A DNA stretch of 64,000 nucleotides from positions 200,285-264,284 of the forward strand of contig NZ_VXCP01000001.1 in assembly GCF_011355085.1 (NCBI RefSeq). Direction: 5' to 3'. The stretch comes from Pseudomonas akapageensis (GTDB lineage Bacteria; Pseudomonadota; Gammaproteobacteria; Pseudomonadales; Pseudomonadaceae). The notes beneath the pieces are model-generated. The model was given only the letters and a program-made list of their open reading frames with translations. It was not told the DNA's origin and ran no database searches. Positions 50,997 to 61,317 of this stretch are shown piece after piece. The first letter of the stretch is position 1, and every line of letters begins with the position of its first letter. A program made the position numbers and the translations under genes.

Positions 50997-52676
50997 ATGA
51001 GTTTCAAGAATAACGAAGAGCTACAGCGTCAAGCCTCTGAATATACCCTGGGCATGAACCCGGTCGTTGGCTTGCGTGGTAAGGATTTGCTGACTTCTGC
51101 TCGAATGGTGCTACGACAGGCCATCAAACAACCACTGCACAGTGCCAAGCATGTCGCCCATTTCGGCGTCGAGTTGAAGAACGTTTTCTTTGGTAAATCG
51201 GGCCTGCAACCGGCCGGTGACGATCGCCGCTTCGCCGATCCGGCCTGGAGCCAGAACCCGCTGTATCGCCGCTATATGCAGACATACCTGGCCTGGCGCA
51301 AGGAACTGCATGACTGGGTCGAAAACAGCAACCTGTCGGCCAAGGACGTCAATCGCGGTCATTTCGTGATCAACCTGATGACCGAGGCCATGTCGCCTAC
51401 CAACTCCGCGGCCAACCCGGCAGCGGTCAAGCGCTTCTTCGAGACCGGTGGCAAAAGCCTGCTCGATGGCCTTTCCCACCTGGCCAAGGACCTGGTCCAC
51501 AACGGCGGCATGCCCAGCCAGGTGAACATGGAAGCCTTCGAGGTCGGCAAGAGCCTGGGCACCACCGAAGGCGCGGTGGTGTTTCGCAATGACCTGCTGG
51601 AGCTGATTCAGTATGGCCCGACCACCGAACAGGTGTTCGAACGCCCGTTGCTGGTCGTGCCACCGCAGATCAACAAATTCTATGTGTTCGACCTGAGCCC
51701 GGAAAAGAGCCTGGCGCGCTTTTGCCTGCGCAGCAATGTGCAGACCTTCATCGTCAGCTGGCGCAACCCGACCAAGGCCCATCGCGAGTGGGGCCTGTCG
51801 ACCTATATCGACGCGCTGAAAGAGGCGGTTGACGTCGTCTCGGCCATCACCGGCAGTAAAGACATCAACATGCTCGGCGCGTGCTCGGGCGGCATCACCT
51901 GCACCGCCCTGCTTGGCCATTACGCGGCGCTGGGCGAGAAGAAGGTCAATGCCCTGACGCTGCTGGTCAGCGTACTCGACACCACGCTGGACTCCGATGT
52001 CGCCCTGTTCGTCGACGAGCAGACCCTGGAATCGGCCAAGCGCCAATCCTACCAGGCCGGCGTGCTCGAAGGCCGCGACATGGCCAAGGTGTTCGCCTGG
52101 ATGCGCCCCAACGACCTGATCTGGAATTACTGGGTCAACAACTACCTGCTGGGCAACGAACCACCGGTCTTCGACATCCTGTTCTGGAACAACGACACCA
52201 CCCGATTGCCGGCTGCGTTCCACGGCGACCTGATCGAATTGTTCAAAAGTAATCCACTGACCCGGTCCGGTGCACTGGAAGTGTGCGGAACGCCGATCGA
52301 CCTGAAGCAGGTCACCACCGATATTTACAGCCTGGCCGGTACCAACGACCACATCACCCCGTGGAAGTCGTGCTACAAGTCCGCGCAGCTGTTTGGCGGC
52401 AAAGTCGAGTTCGTGCTCTCCAACAGCGGCCACATCCAGAGCATTCTCAACCCGCCTGGCAACCCCAAGGCTCGCTACATGACCAACAGCGAGATGTCGG
52501 AGGGGGCGGAGGAATGGCAAGACAACTCCAACAAGCACACCGACTCCTGGTGGCTACATTGGCAGGCATGGCTCGGGGAGCGCTCCGGCAAGCTCAAGAA
52601 GACGCCTGCAAACCTGGGCAACAAGAACTTCCCTGCTGGTGAGGCAGCTCCGGGCACTTATGTGCACGAGCGTTGA
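50997..52676 (+). CDS. phaC1: Class II poly(3-hydroxyalkanoate) synthase 1
   Basis: The product is 559 aa. The lipase-like box GACSGG carries catalytic Cys296. Asp451 (AGTNDHITPW) and His479 (SNSGHIQSIL) complete the triad, all at the family positions. It polymerises medium-chain (R)-3-hydroxyacyl-CoA on the surface of PHA granules. A GGAG lies 11 bases before the ATG. It is the first gene of phaC1-Z-C2-D. Confidence 0.97.
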   Translation: MSFKNNEELQRQASEYTLGMNPVVGLRGKDLLTSARMVLRQAIKQPLHSAKHVAHFGVELKNVFFGKSGLQPAGDDRRFADPAWSQNPLYRRYMQTYLAWRKELHDWVENSNLSAKDVNRGHFVINLMTEAMSPTNSAANPAAVKRFFETGGKSLLDGLSHLAKDLVHNGGMPSQVNMEAFEVGKSLGTTEGAVVFRNDLLELIQYGPTTEQVFERPLLVVPPQINKFYVFDLSPEKSLARFCLRSNVQTFIVSWRNPTKAHREWGLSTYIDALKEAVDVVSAITGSKDINMLGACSGGITCTALLGHYAALGEKKVNALTLLVSVLDTTLDSDVALFVDEQTLESAKRQSYQAGVLEGRDMAKVFAWMRPNDLIWNYWVNNYLLGNEPPVFDILFWNNDTTRLPAAFHGDLIELFKSNPLTRSGALEVCGTPIDLKQVTTDIYSLAGTNDHITPWKSCYKSAQLFGGKVEFVLSNSGHIQSILNPPGNPKARYMTNSEMSEGAEEWQDNSNKHTDSWWLHWQAWLGERSGKLKKTPANLGNKNFPAGEAAPGTYVHER

Positions 52677-52690
52677 GCGATAACGTACAG

Positions 52691-52714
52691 CCGCGGCCCG
52701 AATATGGGCCGCGG
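52691..52714 (+). terminator. Hairpin between phaC1 and phaZ
   Basis: CCGCGGCCC and GGGCCGCGG form a perfect nine-base stem with a six-base loop, followed by TCGTTT. It can act as a partial terminator or RNA-processing signal that uncouples phaC1 from phaZC2D. Confidence 0.75.
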
Positions 52715-52740
52715 TCGTTTCAAACCAAAGGGTTCAGCGC

Positions 52741-53598
52741 ATGCCGCAACCATACATCTTTCGCACCGTCGACCTGGATGGCCAGACCATCCGCACCGCG
52801 GTGCGCCCAGGCAAGCCACACCTGACGCCCTTGCTGATCTTCAATGGCATTGGCGCCAACCTGGAGCTGGTGTTCCCGTTCATCCAGGCCCTGGACCCGG
52901 ACCTTGAAGTCATTGCCTTCGACGTCCCCGGCGTCGGCGGCTCCTCCACACCCAACCGCCCTTATCGCTTCCCCAGCCTGGCGAAACTCACCGCACGCAT
53001 GCTCGACTACCTGGACTATGGCCAGATCAATGCCATCGGCGTGTCCTGGGGCGGCGCGCTGGCGCAACAATTCGCCCACGACTACCCGGAGCGTTGCAAG
53101 AAGCTGGTGCTGGCAGCCACGGCCGCCGGCATGGTCATGGTGCCAGGCAAGCCGCGGGTGCTGTGGCTGATGGCCAGCCCACGGCGCTATGTACAACCCT
53201 CGCACGTGATCAAGATCGCGCCGGAAATCTACGGCGGTGCTTTTCGTCGCGACCCGGACCTGGCGATGGCCCATGCCTCCAAGGTGCGCTCATCCGGCAA
53301 GCTCGGCTACTACTGGCAACTGTTCGCCGGCATGGGATGGACCAGCGTTCATTGGCTACACAAGATTCTTCAGCCGACCCTGGTGCTGGCCGGCGATGAC
53401 GATCCGCTGATTCCCCTGGTGAATATGCGCCTGCTGGCCTGGCGGATTCCCAATGCCCAGCTACACATAATCGACGACGGCCACCTGTTCCTGATAACCC
53501 GGGCAGAAGCCGTGGCCCCCATCATCATGGAATTCCTTCAGCAAGAGCGCCAACGGGCGGTCATGCATCCGCGACCGGTTCCCAGCAGCGGCACCTGA
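52741..53598 (+). CDS. phaZ: Intracellular medium-chain PHA depolymerase
   Basis: The product is a 285-aa alpha/beta hydrolase with nucleophile motif GVSWGG (Ser102), Asp in VLAGDDDPLIP and His in IDDGHLFLIT. It releases 3-hydroxyalkanoic acids from granules and allows turnover with PhaC1. It lies between the two synthases, as in all mcl-PHA pseudomonads. Confidence 0.96.
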   Translation: MPQPYIFRTVDLDGQTIRTAVRPGKPHLTPLLIFNGIGANLELVFPFIQALDPDLEVIAFDVPGVGGSSTPNRPYRFPSLAKLTARMLDYLDYGQINAIGVSWGGALAQQFAHDYPERCKKLVLAATAAGMVMVPGKPRVLWLMASPRRYVQPSHVIKIAPEIYGGAFRRDPDLAMAHASKVRSSGKLGYYWQLFAGMGWTSVHWLHKILQPTLVLAGDDDPLIPLVNMRLLAWRIPNAQLHIIDDGHLFLITRAEAVAPIIMEFLQQERQRAVMHPRPVPSSGT

Positions 53599-53668
53599 GC
53601 AATGTCCGAGATGGTGTCTCTTTTGCATTGAATAGTTTGTTGATGGCCTGACGACGGAGTGTTGCCCC

Positions 53669-55351
53669 ATGAAAGACAAACCAGCGAAGGGGTCTGTCCC
53701 GACGCCCGCCGCATTCATCAATGCGCAAAACGCAATCACCGGCTTGCGCGGCCGCGACCTGATCTCGACTCTGCGCAACGTAACGCGCCACAGCCTGCGC
53801 CATCCCCTGAACACGGCCAGGCACGCACTGGCCCTGGGAGGTCAACTGGGCCGCGTGCTGCTCGGTGACACCCTGCACCAACCCAATGCGCACGACATGC
53901 GCTTCAACGATCCGACCTGGAGCCTGAACCCTTTCTACCGCCGTGGCCTGCAGGCCTACCTGAGCTGGCAGAAACAGATCAGGCACTGGATCGACGAAAG
54001 CCATCTGGACGAGGACGACCGGGCTCGTGCGCATTTTGTCTTTTCCTTGCTCAATGACGCGTTGTCGCCGACCAACTCGCTGCTCAACCCGCTGGCGATA
54101 AAGGAGCTCTACAACTCCGGAGGGAAGAGCCTGATCAAGGGCTTCAACCATCTGCTCGATGACCTGCGCAATAACAATGGCTTGCCCAGCCAGGTCAACA
54201 AGCACGCCTTCGAGGTCGGCAAGTCGCTGGCAACCACCCCCGGCGCGGTGGTGTTTCGCAACGATGTACTGGAGCTGATCCAGTACAAGCCCATGAGCGA
54301 AAAGCAATACGCCCGCCCCCTGCTGGTGGTACCGCCGCAGATCAACAAGTACTACATCTTCGACCTGAGCCCCTCGAACAGCTTCGTCCAGTACGCACTC
54401 AAGAACGGCCTGCAGACCTTCATGATCAGCTGGCGCAACCCGGATGCCCGTCATCGGGAATGGGGAATGTCGAGCTACGTCGAGGCGCTGGAAGAGGCCG
54501 TGAATGTCTGCCGCGCCATCACCGGCAGCCGCGAGGTCAACCTGATGGGAGCCTGCGCCGGCGGGCTGACCATGGCAGCCCTGCAAGGCCACCTCCAGGC
54601 CAAGCGGCAACTGCGCCGTATCAGCAGCGCAACGTACCTGGTCAGCCTGCTTGACAGCCAGATAGAAAGCCCCGCGGCACTGTTCGTCGACGAGGAAACG
54701 CTCGAATCGGCCAAGCGGCGCTCCTACCAAAGGGGCGTGCTCGAAGGTCGCGACATGGCCAGGGTGTTTGCCTGGATGCGACCCAATGATTTGATCTGGA
54801 ACTATTTCGTCAACAATTACCTGTTGGGCAAGGCGCCACCGGCCTTCGACATTCTCTACTGGAACAACGACAACACGCGCCTGCCTGCCGCGCTGCATGG
54901 CGACTTGCTGGACTTCTTCAAGCACAATCCGCTGACCCGTGCGGGCGGCCTGGAAGTCTGCGGCACGCCCATCGACCTGCAGAAGGTCAACGTCGACAGT
55001 TTCAGCGTGGCCGGTATCAATGACCACATCACCCCGTGGGACGCAGTGTACCGCTCCACACTGCTGCTCGGAGGTGATAAACGCTTCGTACTGTCCAACA
55101 GTGGCCATATCCAGAGCATTCTCAACCCGCCGAGCAACCCCAAGGCCAACTACATCGAAAACCCGAAACTGAGCGGCGATCCACGTGCCTGGTATTACGA
55201 CGCCACGCATGTCGACGGCAGCTGGTGGCCACAGTGGCTGAGCTGGATTCAAGAGCGCTCGGGGGCCCAGCGTGAAACCCTGATGACCCTTGGCAACCAG
55301 AACTACCCGCCCATGGAAGCGGCGCCCGGCATCTACGTACGCGTGCGCTGA
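53669..55351 (+). CDS. phaC2: Class II poly(3-hydroxyalkanoate) synthase 2
   Basis: The product is 560 aa, closely parallel to PhaC1 with no large gaps. The box is GACAGG with Cys296; the Asp (AGINDHITPW) and His (SNSGHIQSIL) are present. Ala replaces the Ser after the catalytic Cys found in PhaC1. It is probably a paralogue with different substrate preference. Confidence 0.97.
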   Translation: MKDKPAKGSVPTPAAFINAQNAITGLRGRDLISTLRNVTRHSLRHPLNTARHALALGGQLGRVLLGDTLHQPNAHDMRFNDPTWSLNPFYRRGLQAYLSWQKQIRHWIDESHLDEDDRARAHFVFSLLNDALSPTNSLLNPLAIKELYNSGGKSLIKGFNHLLDDLRNNNGLPSQVNKHAFEVGKSLATTPGAVVFRNDVLELIQYKPMSEKQYARPLLVVPPQINKYYIFDLSPSNSFVQYALKNGLQTFMISWRNPDARHREWGMSSYVEALEEAVNVCRAITGSREVNLMGACAGGLTMAALQGHLQAKRQLRRISSATYLVSLLDSQIESPAALFVDEETLESAKRRSYQRGVLEGRDMARVFAWMRPNDLIWNYFVNNYLLGKAPPAFDILYWNNDNTRLPAALHGDLLDFFKHNPLTRAGGLEVCGTPIDLQKVNVDSFSVAGINDHITPWDAVYRSTLLLGGDKRFVLSNSGHIQSILNPPSNPKANYIENPKLSGDPRAWYYDATHVDGSWWPQWLSWIQERSGAQRETLMTLGNQNYPPMEAAPGIYVRVR

Positions 55352-55431
55352 GCAACTCGCAACCCCGCCAGCGATCGCTGGCGCAGGTCCTGACAACGCT
55401 TACGGCCAGACAGGCCAACCAAGAAGACTGG

Positions 55432-56046
55432 ATGAAAACCCGCGACCGAATTCTCGAATGTGCCCTGCAGCTGTTCAACGAGCAGGGCGAACCGAACGTC
55501 TCGACCATGGAAATTGCCAACGAGATGGGCATCAGCCCGGGCAATCTCTATTACCACTTCCATGGCAAGGAACCCTTGATCCTGGGCCTGTTCGAGCGCT
55601 TCGAAGAAGAGCTGACCCCGTTGCTCGACCCACCTTCGGATGTGCGCCTGGAGGCCGAAGACTATTGGCTGTTCCTGCACCTGATCGTCGAACGCATGGC
55701 GCACTACCGGTTCCTGTTCCAGGACCTGTCCAACCTGGCCGGGCGCCTGCCGAAACTGGCCCGGGGCATCCGTGGCCTGCTCAATGCGCTCAAGCGCACC
55801 CTGGCGGCATTGCTCGCCAGTCTGAAGGCACAAGGTGAAATCGTCAGTGAAACCCGGGCCCTCGGGCAACTGGTGGAGCAAATCACCATGACCCTGCTGT
55901 TCTCGCTGGACTACCAGCGCATCCTGGCCAAGAACGGCGAAGTCGGCGTGGTGGTGTATCAGATCATGATGCTGGTCGCCCCACACCTGCACCCCGCTTC
56001 ACGGCGCGCCGCCGAGCAACTGGCATTGCGTTATCTGGAAAGCTGA
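55432..56046 (+). CDS. phaD: TetR-family regulator of the PHA operon
   Basis: The product is 204 aa. The N-terminal HTH (STMEIANEMGISPGNLYYHF) is of TetR type; the C-terminal ligand domain is helical. PhaD activates phaC1 and phaI promoters in P. putida, probably sensing a CoA intermediate. It is the last gene of the plus-strand pha operon and is convergent with phaF. Confidence 0.94.
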   Translation: MKTRDRILECALQLFNEQGEPNVSTMEIANEMGISPGNLYYHFHGKEPLILGLFERFEEELTPLLDPPSDVRLEAEDYWLFLHLIVERMAHYRFLFQDLSNLAGRLPKLARGIRGLLNALKRTLAALLASLKAQGEIVSETRALGQLVEQITMTLLFSLDYQRILAKNGEVGVVVYQIMMLVAPHLHPASRRAAEQLALRYLES

Positions 56047-56059
56047 CACCGGCACCAAT

Positions 56060-56089
56060 AAAAACGCCCGGCCTTTTCAGGACCGGGCG
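56060..56089. terminator. Terminator between phaD and phaF
   Basis: CGCCCGG and CCGGGCG flank an 11-base loop. On the minus strand the stem is followed by TTTTTATTGG, a good intrinsic terminator for phaIF; on the plus strand the T-run is weaker. Confidence 0.75.
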
Positions 56090-56109
56090 CTTGTTCAATC
56101 CCGCTTGAA

Positions 56110-56865
56110 TCAGGACTGAGTCACTGGCGACGGCGACGGGGCCGCTACTGGTGCTGGGGTTACAGCCGCAGTCGATACCGGAATCGCAGTCGGGGCAGGT
56201 GCCGCCGATGCTGTCGGTGCCGAAGCCGGTTTGGCCTCTACAGCAGGCTTGGCCGCTGCGGGCTTCTTCACGGCAGGTTTTTTCGCCGCTGCAGGCTTGG
56301 CCGCAGGTTTCGCTGCCGCAGGCTTGGCCGCTGCCGGTTTGGCTGCTGCCTTGGCCGCAGGTTTGGCCGCCGCAGTTTTTGCAGCTGGCTTGGCCAGTGG
56401 CTTGGCTGCAGGTTTGGCCGCTGCTGCCTTGGCCGAGACCGGCTTGACCGAGGCACCGGTCAGTTTTTCGATCTGCTTGGTCAGGGTATCGACCTGCTGG
56501 TGCAGCGCCTTGACTTCATTGCGACTAGGTACGCCCAGACGCGATATGGCGCTGTTCAGCCGCTTGTCGAAAGCCTCTTCGAGCTCGTCCCATTTGCCCA
56601 GGACGCGATCTTTCACATCACCGACGCGCGACTTGGCCGACTTGGCAGAGGTTTTCACTGCATCGACTTGCTCATCGACATTGGTCTTGGCGGCCTTCTC
56701 GGCTTTCTCGCCATCCTTGACCAGGGTTTCGAAAAGCTTACTGCCGTCATTGCTGATCTTCGAGTAAGCGCCCAAACCGGCCAACCAGATCTGACGGGAG
56801 TATTTCTCTACTTCGCCGACCCAGGAGCTGCCTTCTTCTTTCTCAACTTTCTTCTTGCCAGCCAT
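56110..56865 (-). CDS. phaF: Phasin PhaF with histone H1-like tail
   Basis: The product is 251 aa from MAGKKKVEKEEGSSWVG, after AAGGAGAGCGGG. The N-terminal phasin domain binds the PHA granule (SRQIWLAGLGAYSKISNDG). A leucine-zipper-like segment follows, then a long tail of AAKPAAKP-type repeats (about 150-225) that binds DNA nonspecifically. It positions and segregates granules on the nucleoid. It is the second gene after phaI. Confidence 0.95.
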   Translation of the reverse strand: MAGKKKVEKEEGSSWVGEVEKYSRQIWLAGLGAYSKISNDGSKLFETLVKDGEKAEKAAKTNVDEQVDAVKTSAKSAKSRVGDVKDRVLGKWDELEEAFDKRLNSAISRLGVPSRNEVKALHQQVDTLTKQIEKLTGASVKPVSAKAAAAKPAAKPLAKPAAKTAAAKPAAKAAAKPAAAKPAAAKPAAKPAAAKKPAVKKPAAAKPAVEAKPASAPTASAAPAPTAIPVSTAAVTPAPVAAPSPSPVTQS

Positions 56866-56875
56866 CCCGCTCTCC

Positions 56876-57289
56876 TTAATTTTTACCCGCGACACGTTCG
56901 AGCAATGCCGTCAGCTCATCGAGCTTAGCAGAGAGTGTCTCGACGTCATGTTTAGACGGAATGCCAATGCGATTCAAGGCACTGGCAACGCGCGAATCAA
57001 AAGCCTTCTCGATTTTATCCAGCTGTACTTCGACCTTGCCCTTCACGGTAGAGACATTGCTCTTGACCGATTCGTTGGCCGCGTCGAGTTCGTGGTCGAT
57101 GCGCTGCTTGCCTTGCTTCTCGATCGACTCGCCGGTCTTGATCAATTCTTTGACGTATTCGGCGCCTTCCTGGCCGACACGGGCGTAGGCCCCGAGGCCT
57201 GCCAGCCAGATCTTGCGGGCATAGTGACGCACGTCACCCAGGGTGTTGGTCTGGGCGTCTTCTTTTTTCTTCAGGGTAACTTTGGCCAT
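56876..57289 (-). CDS. phaI: Phasin PhaI
   Basis: The product is 137 aa from MAKVTLKKKEDAQTNTLGDV. Its core is homologous to the N-terminal half of PhaF (ARKIWLAGLGAYARVGQEG, VASALNRIGIPSKHDVETL). It coats PHA granules. It lies ten bases before phaF in one operon. Confidence 0.95.
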   Translation of the reverse strand: MAKVTLKKKEDAQTNTLGDVRHYARKIWLAGLGAYARVGQEGAEYVKELIKTGESIEKQGKQRIDHELDAANESVKSNVSTVKGKVEVQLDKIEKAFDSRVASALNRIGIPSKHDVETLSAKLDELTALLERVAGKN

Positions 57290-57406
57290 TGTGCACCTCA
57301 CGCTCTAAAGGAATGGAGGAACTGCCCCCGGAGTGGGGCCTGAGCACAAAGTAATGACAAAAATTAGAATCCTCACCCTAAGGCGGAAATTTCCTTCGTC
57401 TGAAAC

Positions 57407-57438
57407 GGCCTCATCGCGGGCAAGCCCGCGATGAGGCC
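57407..57438. repeat. Perfect REP palindrome
   Basis: GGCCTCATCGCGGGC and GCCCGCGATGAGGCC form a perfect 15-base stem with an AA loop, eight bases after the stop of the minus-strand gene at 57447. It is the shortest, core-only copy of the REP family in the window and could also stop transcription. Confidence 0.85.
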
Positions 57439-57446
57439 ATCAGCAA

Positions 57447-57722
57447 TCACGCAAGTTCCTTGTCCAACGCCCGCTCGATTTCCGATTTAATCGATGCCCC
57501 CATGATCGACAACATCATGCCCAGCTTCAAATCGATACGAATCGTGTCGTCGCCGATCCTCACGGTGCCATTGGCGCCACTGCGCTTGACCTCCACGGTA
57601 TCGCCGACCCAGGTAGCCTGCAGGCCATATTCCCTGGCGAGCTTTTCCACCAGCACCCCGGCCTTCTGTTTGGCGGCTTCGCGGCCAAGACTGTGTTTGC
57701 GTTCGACGCTGATCTGGGTCAT
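57447..57722 (-). CDS. Polyhydroxyalkanoic acid system family protein
   Basis: The product is 91 aa from [19 protein letters not shown], a small single-domain protein of the PHA-granule-associated/system family ([34 protein letters not shown]). It is regularly found near phaFI. The exact function is unknown. An in-frame extension to 57818 is not supported by a ribosome site. Confidence 0.8.
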   Translation of the reverse strand: MTQISVERKHSLGREAAKQKAGVLVEKLAREYGLQATWVGDTVEVKRSGANGTVRIGDDTIRIDLKLGMMLSIMGASIKSEIERALDKELA

Positions 57723-57859
57723 TCGAGGGTTCCCGGGTGAATGTTCATGGGCCATATAGTATCTCGGATGCCCCATCAATCCACGTGCGACAAGCCTTGC
57801 CAAGACAAAGACGGCCATGGGGATTAGAATGGCCGGTAATTTTTTCCGGTGACAGCGAT

Positions 57860-58630
57860 ATGAATGATCAGCGCAAAGGCAGCGATGCCGAACCCACCAC
57901 CCATTTCGGCTTCAAAAACGTGCCGGAAAGTCAGAAGGCAGACAAGGTCGCTGAAGTATTCCACTCGGTAGCGGCCAAGTACGACCTGATGAACGACGTG
58001 TTGTCCGGCGGCATGCACCGCCTGTGGAAACGCTTCGCCATCGAGCTGTCGGGCGTACGTGCGGGCAACCGCGTACTGGACATCGCCGGCGGCACAGGCG
58101 ACCTGACCCGCAAGTTCTCGCACCTGGTCGGCCCGACCGGCCAGGTTGTCCTGGCTGACATCAACGCCTCGATGCTCAAGGTCGGCCGCGATCGCCTGCT
58201 GGACCTGGGCGTGGCTGGCAATGTCGAGTTCGTCCAGGCCGACGCTGAAAAGCTGCCGTTCCCGGACAACCACTTCGACTGCGTGACCATCGCCTTCGGC
58301 CTGCGCAACGTGACCCACAAGGAAGACGCCCTGCGCTCGATGCTGCGGGTGCTCAAGCCCGGTGGCCGCCTGCTGGTGCTGGAGTTCTCCAAGCCGACCA
58401 ACACGCTGATGTCCAAGGCCTACGATGCCTACTCGTTCGCCTTCATGCCGTTGATGGGCAAGCTGATCACCAATGACGCGGAAAGCTACCGTTACCTGGC
58501 CGAGTCGATCCGCATGCACCCCGACCAGGAAACCCTCAAGGCCATGATGGTGGACGCCGGCTTCGACCGCGTGACCTACCACAACATGACCAGCGGCATC
58601 GTCGCCCTGCACCGCGGCATCAAGCCCTGA
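57860..58630 (+). CDS. ubiE: Ubiquinone/menaquinone C-methyltransferase
   Basis: The product is 256 aa from [23 protein letters not shown] motifs are [19 protein letters not shown] and [20 protein letters not shown]; the UbiE signature is [17 protein letters not shown]. It methylates the demethylated benzoquinol intermediate. The TGA overlaps the ATG of ubiJ. Confidence 0.97.
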   Translation: MNDQRKGSDAEPTTHFGFKNVPESQKADKVAEVFHSVAAKYDLMNDVLSGGMHRLWKRFAIELSGVRAGNRVLDIAGGTGDLTRKFSHLVGPTGQVVLADINASMLKVGRDRLLDLGVAGNVEFVQADAEKLPFPDNHFDCVTIAFGLRNVTHKEDALRSMLRVLKPGGRLLVLEFSKPTNTLMSKAYDAYSFAFMPLMGKLITNDAESYRYLAESIRMHPDQETLKAMMVDAGFDRVTYHNMTSGIVALHRGIKP

Positions 58631-59253
58631 TGTTGCTCAGCGCTCTACTTGCCAGTGTCGAACACGGCTTGAACCGTGTTCTGCGCCTGGACAGCACCGC
58701 CTTGCCGCGCCTGGCTGCGCTGGATGGCAAGGTGATCGCTGTCGACTGCCGCAACCCGGCGCTGCAGCTGTTCATCCTGCCCAGCGATGACGGCCTGATG
58801 CTGGCCAGCCATTGGCTGAACGAAGCCGACTGCACCCTGCGCGCACCGGCTTCCAGCCTGCTGCAACTGGCCTTGAGCCAGGACAAGACCGCCGTGCTGC
58901 ACAGCCCGCAAGTCGAGCTCGAAGGCGACAGCGGCGTGTTGCTGGACCTGGTCAAGGTGCTGCAGGACCTGGAGCTGGACTGGGAATACGAACTCTCGCG
59001 CTGGCTCGGTCCGGTCGCCACGCAACTGATCGCCGGCCACCTGCGCAGCCGCGCCAGCTGGACGCGCCAGGGCGTTGCCAGTTTCAACCAGAACCTGTCC
59101 GAATACCTCGCCGAAGAGGCCCGGACACTGGTCGGCAAGCGCGAAGCCGAAGCCCGCTTCAGTGAGCTCGACGAGCTCAAAATCGACATAGAACGCCTTG
59201 AGGCGCGCATAGAGCGTCTGGCCCGATCCCTCAATTCCAGCGATAACGCATGA
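58630..59253 (+). CDS. ubiJ: Ubiquinone biosynthesis accessory factor UbiJ
   Basis: The product is 207 aa with an SCP2-like lipid-binding N-terminus ([19 protein letters not shown]) and a C-terminal coiled coil ([19 protein letters not shown]). UbiJ is a scaffold of the cytoplasmic Ubi complex. It overlaps ubiE by one base and ubiB by four. Confidence 0.93.
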   Translation: MLLSALLASVEHGLNRVLRLDSTALPRLAALDGKVIAVDCRNPALQLFILPSDDGLMLASHWLNEADCTLRAPASSLLQLALSQDKTAVLHSPQVELEGDSGVLLDLVKVLQDLELDWEYELSRWLGPVATQLIAGHLRSRASWTRQGVASFNQNLSEYLAEEARTLVGKREAEARFSELDELKIDIERLEARIERLARSLNSSDNA

Positions 59254-60851
59254 AGCTGCTTGCCGTCCGCCGTTTGTTGCGCATCCAGCGCGTCGTGATC
59301 CGCTACCGCCTCGATGACCTGCTGTTCGCCTTGCCACTGCCCTGGTGGCTGATGGCAACGCGCTTTGCCATGCCCTGGCGCTGGTTCCCGCGCAAACCGC
59401 TGGATCTGAGTCGTGGCGCGCGTCTGCGCCTGGCCCTGCAGGACCTGGGGCCGATTTTCATCAAGTTCGGCCAGTTGCTCTCGACCCGCCGCGACCTGTT
59501 GCCCGAAGACATCGCCGATGAACTGATGCTGCTGCAGGACCGGGTTCCACCCTTCGACCCGCAGTTGGCGATCAACCTCATCGAGCAGCAACTGGGTGCG
59601 AAAATCAGCGCCGTGTTCAGCCGCTTCGATGTCGAGCCACTGGCGTCGGCATCCGTGGCCCAGGTGCATGCAGCCCAGCTCAAAAGCGGCGAAGAGGTCG
59701 TGGTCAAAGTCGTACGCCCGGGCCTCAAACCGATCATCGCCCAGGATCTGGCCTGGCTGTTCATCATCGCCAAGGTGGCCGAAGCGCTGTCGGCCGACGC
59801 CCGCCTGCTGCACCCGGTCGAGGTGGTCAGCGACTACGAAAAGACCATCTACGACGAGCTCGATCTGCTGCGCGAAGCCGCCAATGCCAGCCAGCTCAAA
59901 CGCAACTTCGACGACTCGCCACTGCTCTACGTACCGCAAGTCCACTGGGACTGGTGCCGCCCGAAGGTGCTGGTGATGGAACGCATCTACGGCATCCAGG
60001 TCACTGACCTTGCTACCCTCGCCGACCAGCGCACAGACATGAAAATGCTGGCTGAACGGGGCGTGGAGATCTTCTTCACCCAGGTATTCCGCGACAGTTT
60101 CTTCCATGCCGACATGCACCCGGGCAATATCTTCGTCAGCACCGTGCAGCCCTGGAGCCCGAAATACATTGCTATTGACTGCGGCATCGTCGGCAGCTTG
60201 ACGCCCGAAGACCAGGACTACCTGGCGCGCAACCTGTTCGCCTTCTTCAAGCGCGATTACCGCCGCGTCGCCCAGTTGCACATCGACTCGGGATGGGTCC
60301 CGGCCGAAACCAAGCTCAATGAGTTCGAAGCGGCTATTCGTACCGTTTGCGAACCTATCTTCGAGAAACCGCTCAAGGACATCTCCTTCGGTCAGGTATT
60401 GATGCGCCTGTTCCAGACTGCCCGGCGCTTCAACATGGAAGTCCAGCCGCAGCTGGTACTGCTGCAGAAGACCCTGCTCAATATCGAGGGCCTGGGCCGC
60501 CAGCTGTACCCCGACCTGGACCTGTGGAGCACTGCCCAGCCGTTCCTGGAGCGCTGGATGCGCGAGCGGGTCAGCCCCAGATCCCTGCTCGGCAACCTGC
60601 ACAGCCAGGTCGAACAGCTGCCGCACCTAGCCAACATGACCCGCGACCTGCTCGAGCGCATGTCGCAATCGCACACTGTCGAGCCAACCCCACCCCGGGC
60701 AGGGGATAGTCGCGCCCTGCGTCTGCTCGGCGGAGTACTGCTGGCCGGTGGGGCTACCCTGGCGGCAGAGGCTGGAGCGTTCTCCACCCTGACCGCCTGG
60801 CCGGCATGGCTCATGCTGGCCGCTGGCTTGTATCTGGTCGTGCGTCGATAG
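59250..60851 (+). CDS. ubiB: Ubiquinone biosynthesis kinase-like protein UbiB
   Basis: The product is 533 aa, an atypical ABC1/ADCK kinase fold. KxGQ is in [16 protein letters not shown]. An Ala-rich loop ([11 protein letters not shown]) and the catalytic [12 protein letters not shown] are present, with C-terminal membrane segments ([20 protein letters not shown]). It is required for coenzyme Q synthesis. Confidence 0.97.
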   Translation: MKLLAVRRLLRIQRVVIRYRLDDLLFALPLPWWLMATRFAMPWRWFPRKPLDLSRGARLRLALQDLGPIFIKFGQLLSTRRDLLPEDIADELMLLQDRVPPFDPQLAINLIEQQLGAKISAVFSRFDVEPLASASVAQVHAAQLKSGEEVVVKVVRPGLKPIIAQDLAWLFIIAKVAEALSADARLLHPVEVVSDYEKTIYDELDLLREAANASQLKRNFDDSPLLYVPQVHWDWCRPKVLVMERIYGIQVTDLATLADQRTDMKMLAERGVEIFFTQVFRDSFFHADMHPGNIFVSTVQPWSPKYIAIDCGIVGSLTPEDQDYLARNLFAFFKRDYRRVAQLHIDSGWVPAETKLNEFEAAIRTVCEPIFEKPLKDISFGQVLMRLFQTARRFNMEVQPQLVLLQKTLLNIEGLGRQLYPDLDLWSTAQPFLERWMRERVSPRSLLGNLHSQVEQLPHLANMTRDLLERMSQSHTVEPTPPRAGDSRALRLLGGVLLAGGATLAAEAGAFSTLTAWPAWLMLAAGLYLVVRR

Positions 60852-60923
60852 CCAGTTGCCTTGGCGACTGGCACACTAGTGATGGAGTTCGGCGCAGGAT
60901 CGAACTCGGTTGTGGAGTCAAAG

Positions 60924-61316
60924 ATGAAAGATTGGCTGGACGAGATCAACTGGAACAGCGACGGCCTTGTCCCGGCCATCGCGCAAGACCACAAGACCGG
61001 GCGCGTGTTGATGATGGCCTGGATGAACCGCGAAGCATTGAGCCTGACCGCCACCGAGAACCGCGCCATTTACTGGTCGCGTTCGCGTGGCAAGCTGTGG
61101 CGCAAGGGCGAAGAGTCCGGTCACGTGCAAAAACTGCACGAAATGCGCCTGGACTGCGATGCCGACGTGATCATCCTGATGGTCGAGCAGATCGGCCATA
61201 TCGCTTGCCACACCGGTCGCGAGAGCTGCTTCTATCGCATCTATGAGAACGGCGACTGGAAAACCGTCGACCCGGTGCTCAAGGATCCGCACGCCATTTA
61301 TCAGGCAGGACATTGA
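60924..61316 (+). CDS. hisI: Phosphoribosyl-AMP cyclohydrolase
   Basis: The product is 130 aa from [20 protein letters not shown], following GGAG. The motifs [32 protein letters not shown] and DCDADVI with [10 protein letters not shown] (zinc-binding cysteines) are present. It is the third step of histidine synthesis and is separate from hisE here, as in pseudomonads. Confidence 0.97.
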   Translation: MKDWLDEINWNSDGLVPAIAQDHKTGRVLMMAWMNREALSLTATENRAIYWSRSRGKLWRKGEESGHVQKLHEMRLDCDADVIILMVEQIGHIACHTGRESCFYRIYENGDWKTVDPVLKDPHAIYQAGH

Positions 61317-61317
61317 A

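Noticed and set aside
53561..55396. 611-aa open frame opposite phaC2, and 51111-52538 opposite phaC1
   Set aside because: These are parallel antisense frames over two paralogous genes. They resemble each other only because phaC1 and phaC2 do.
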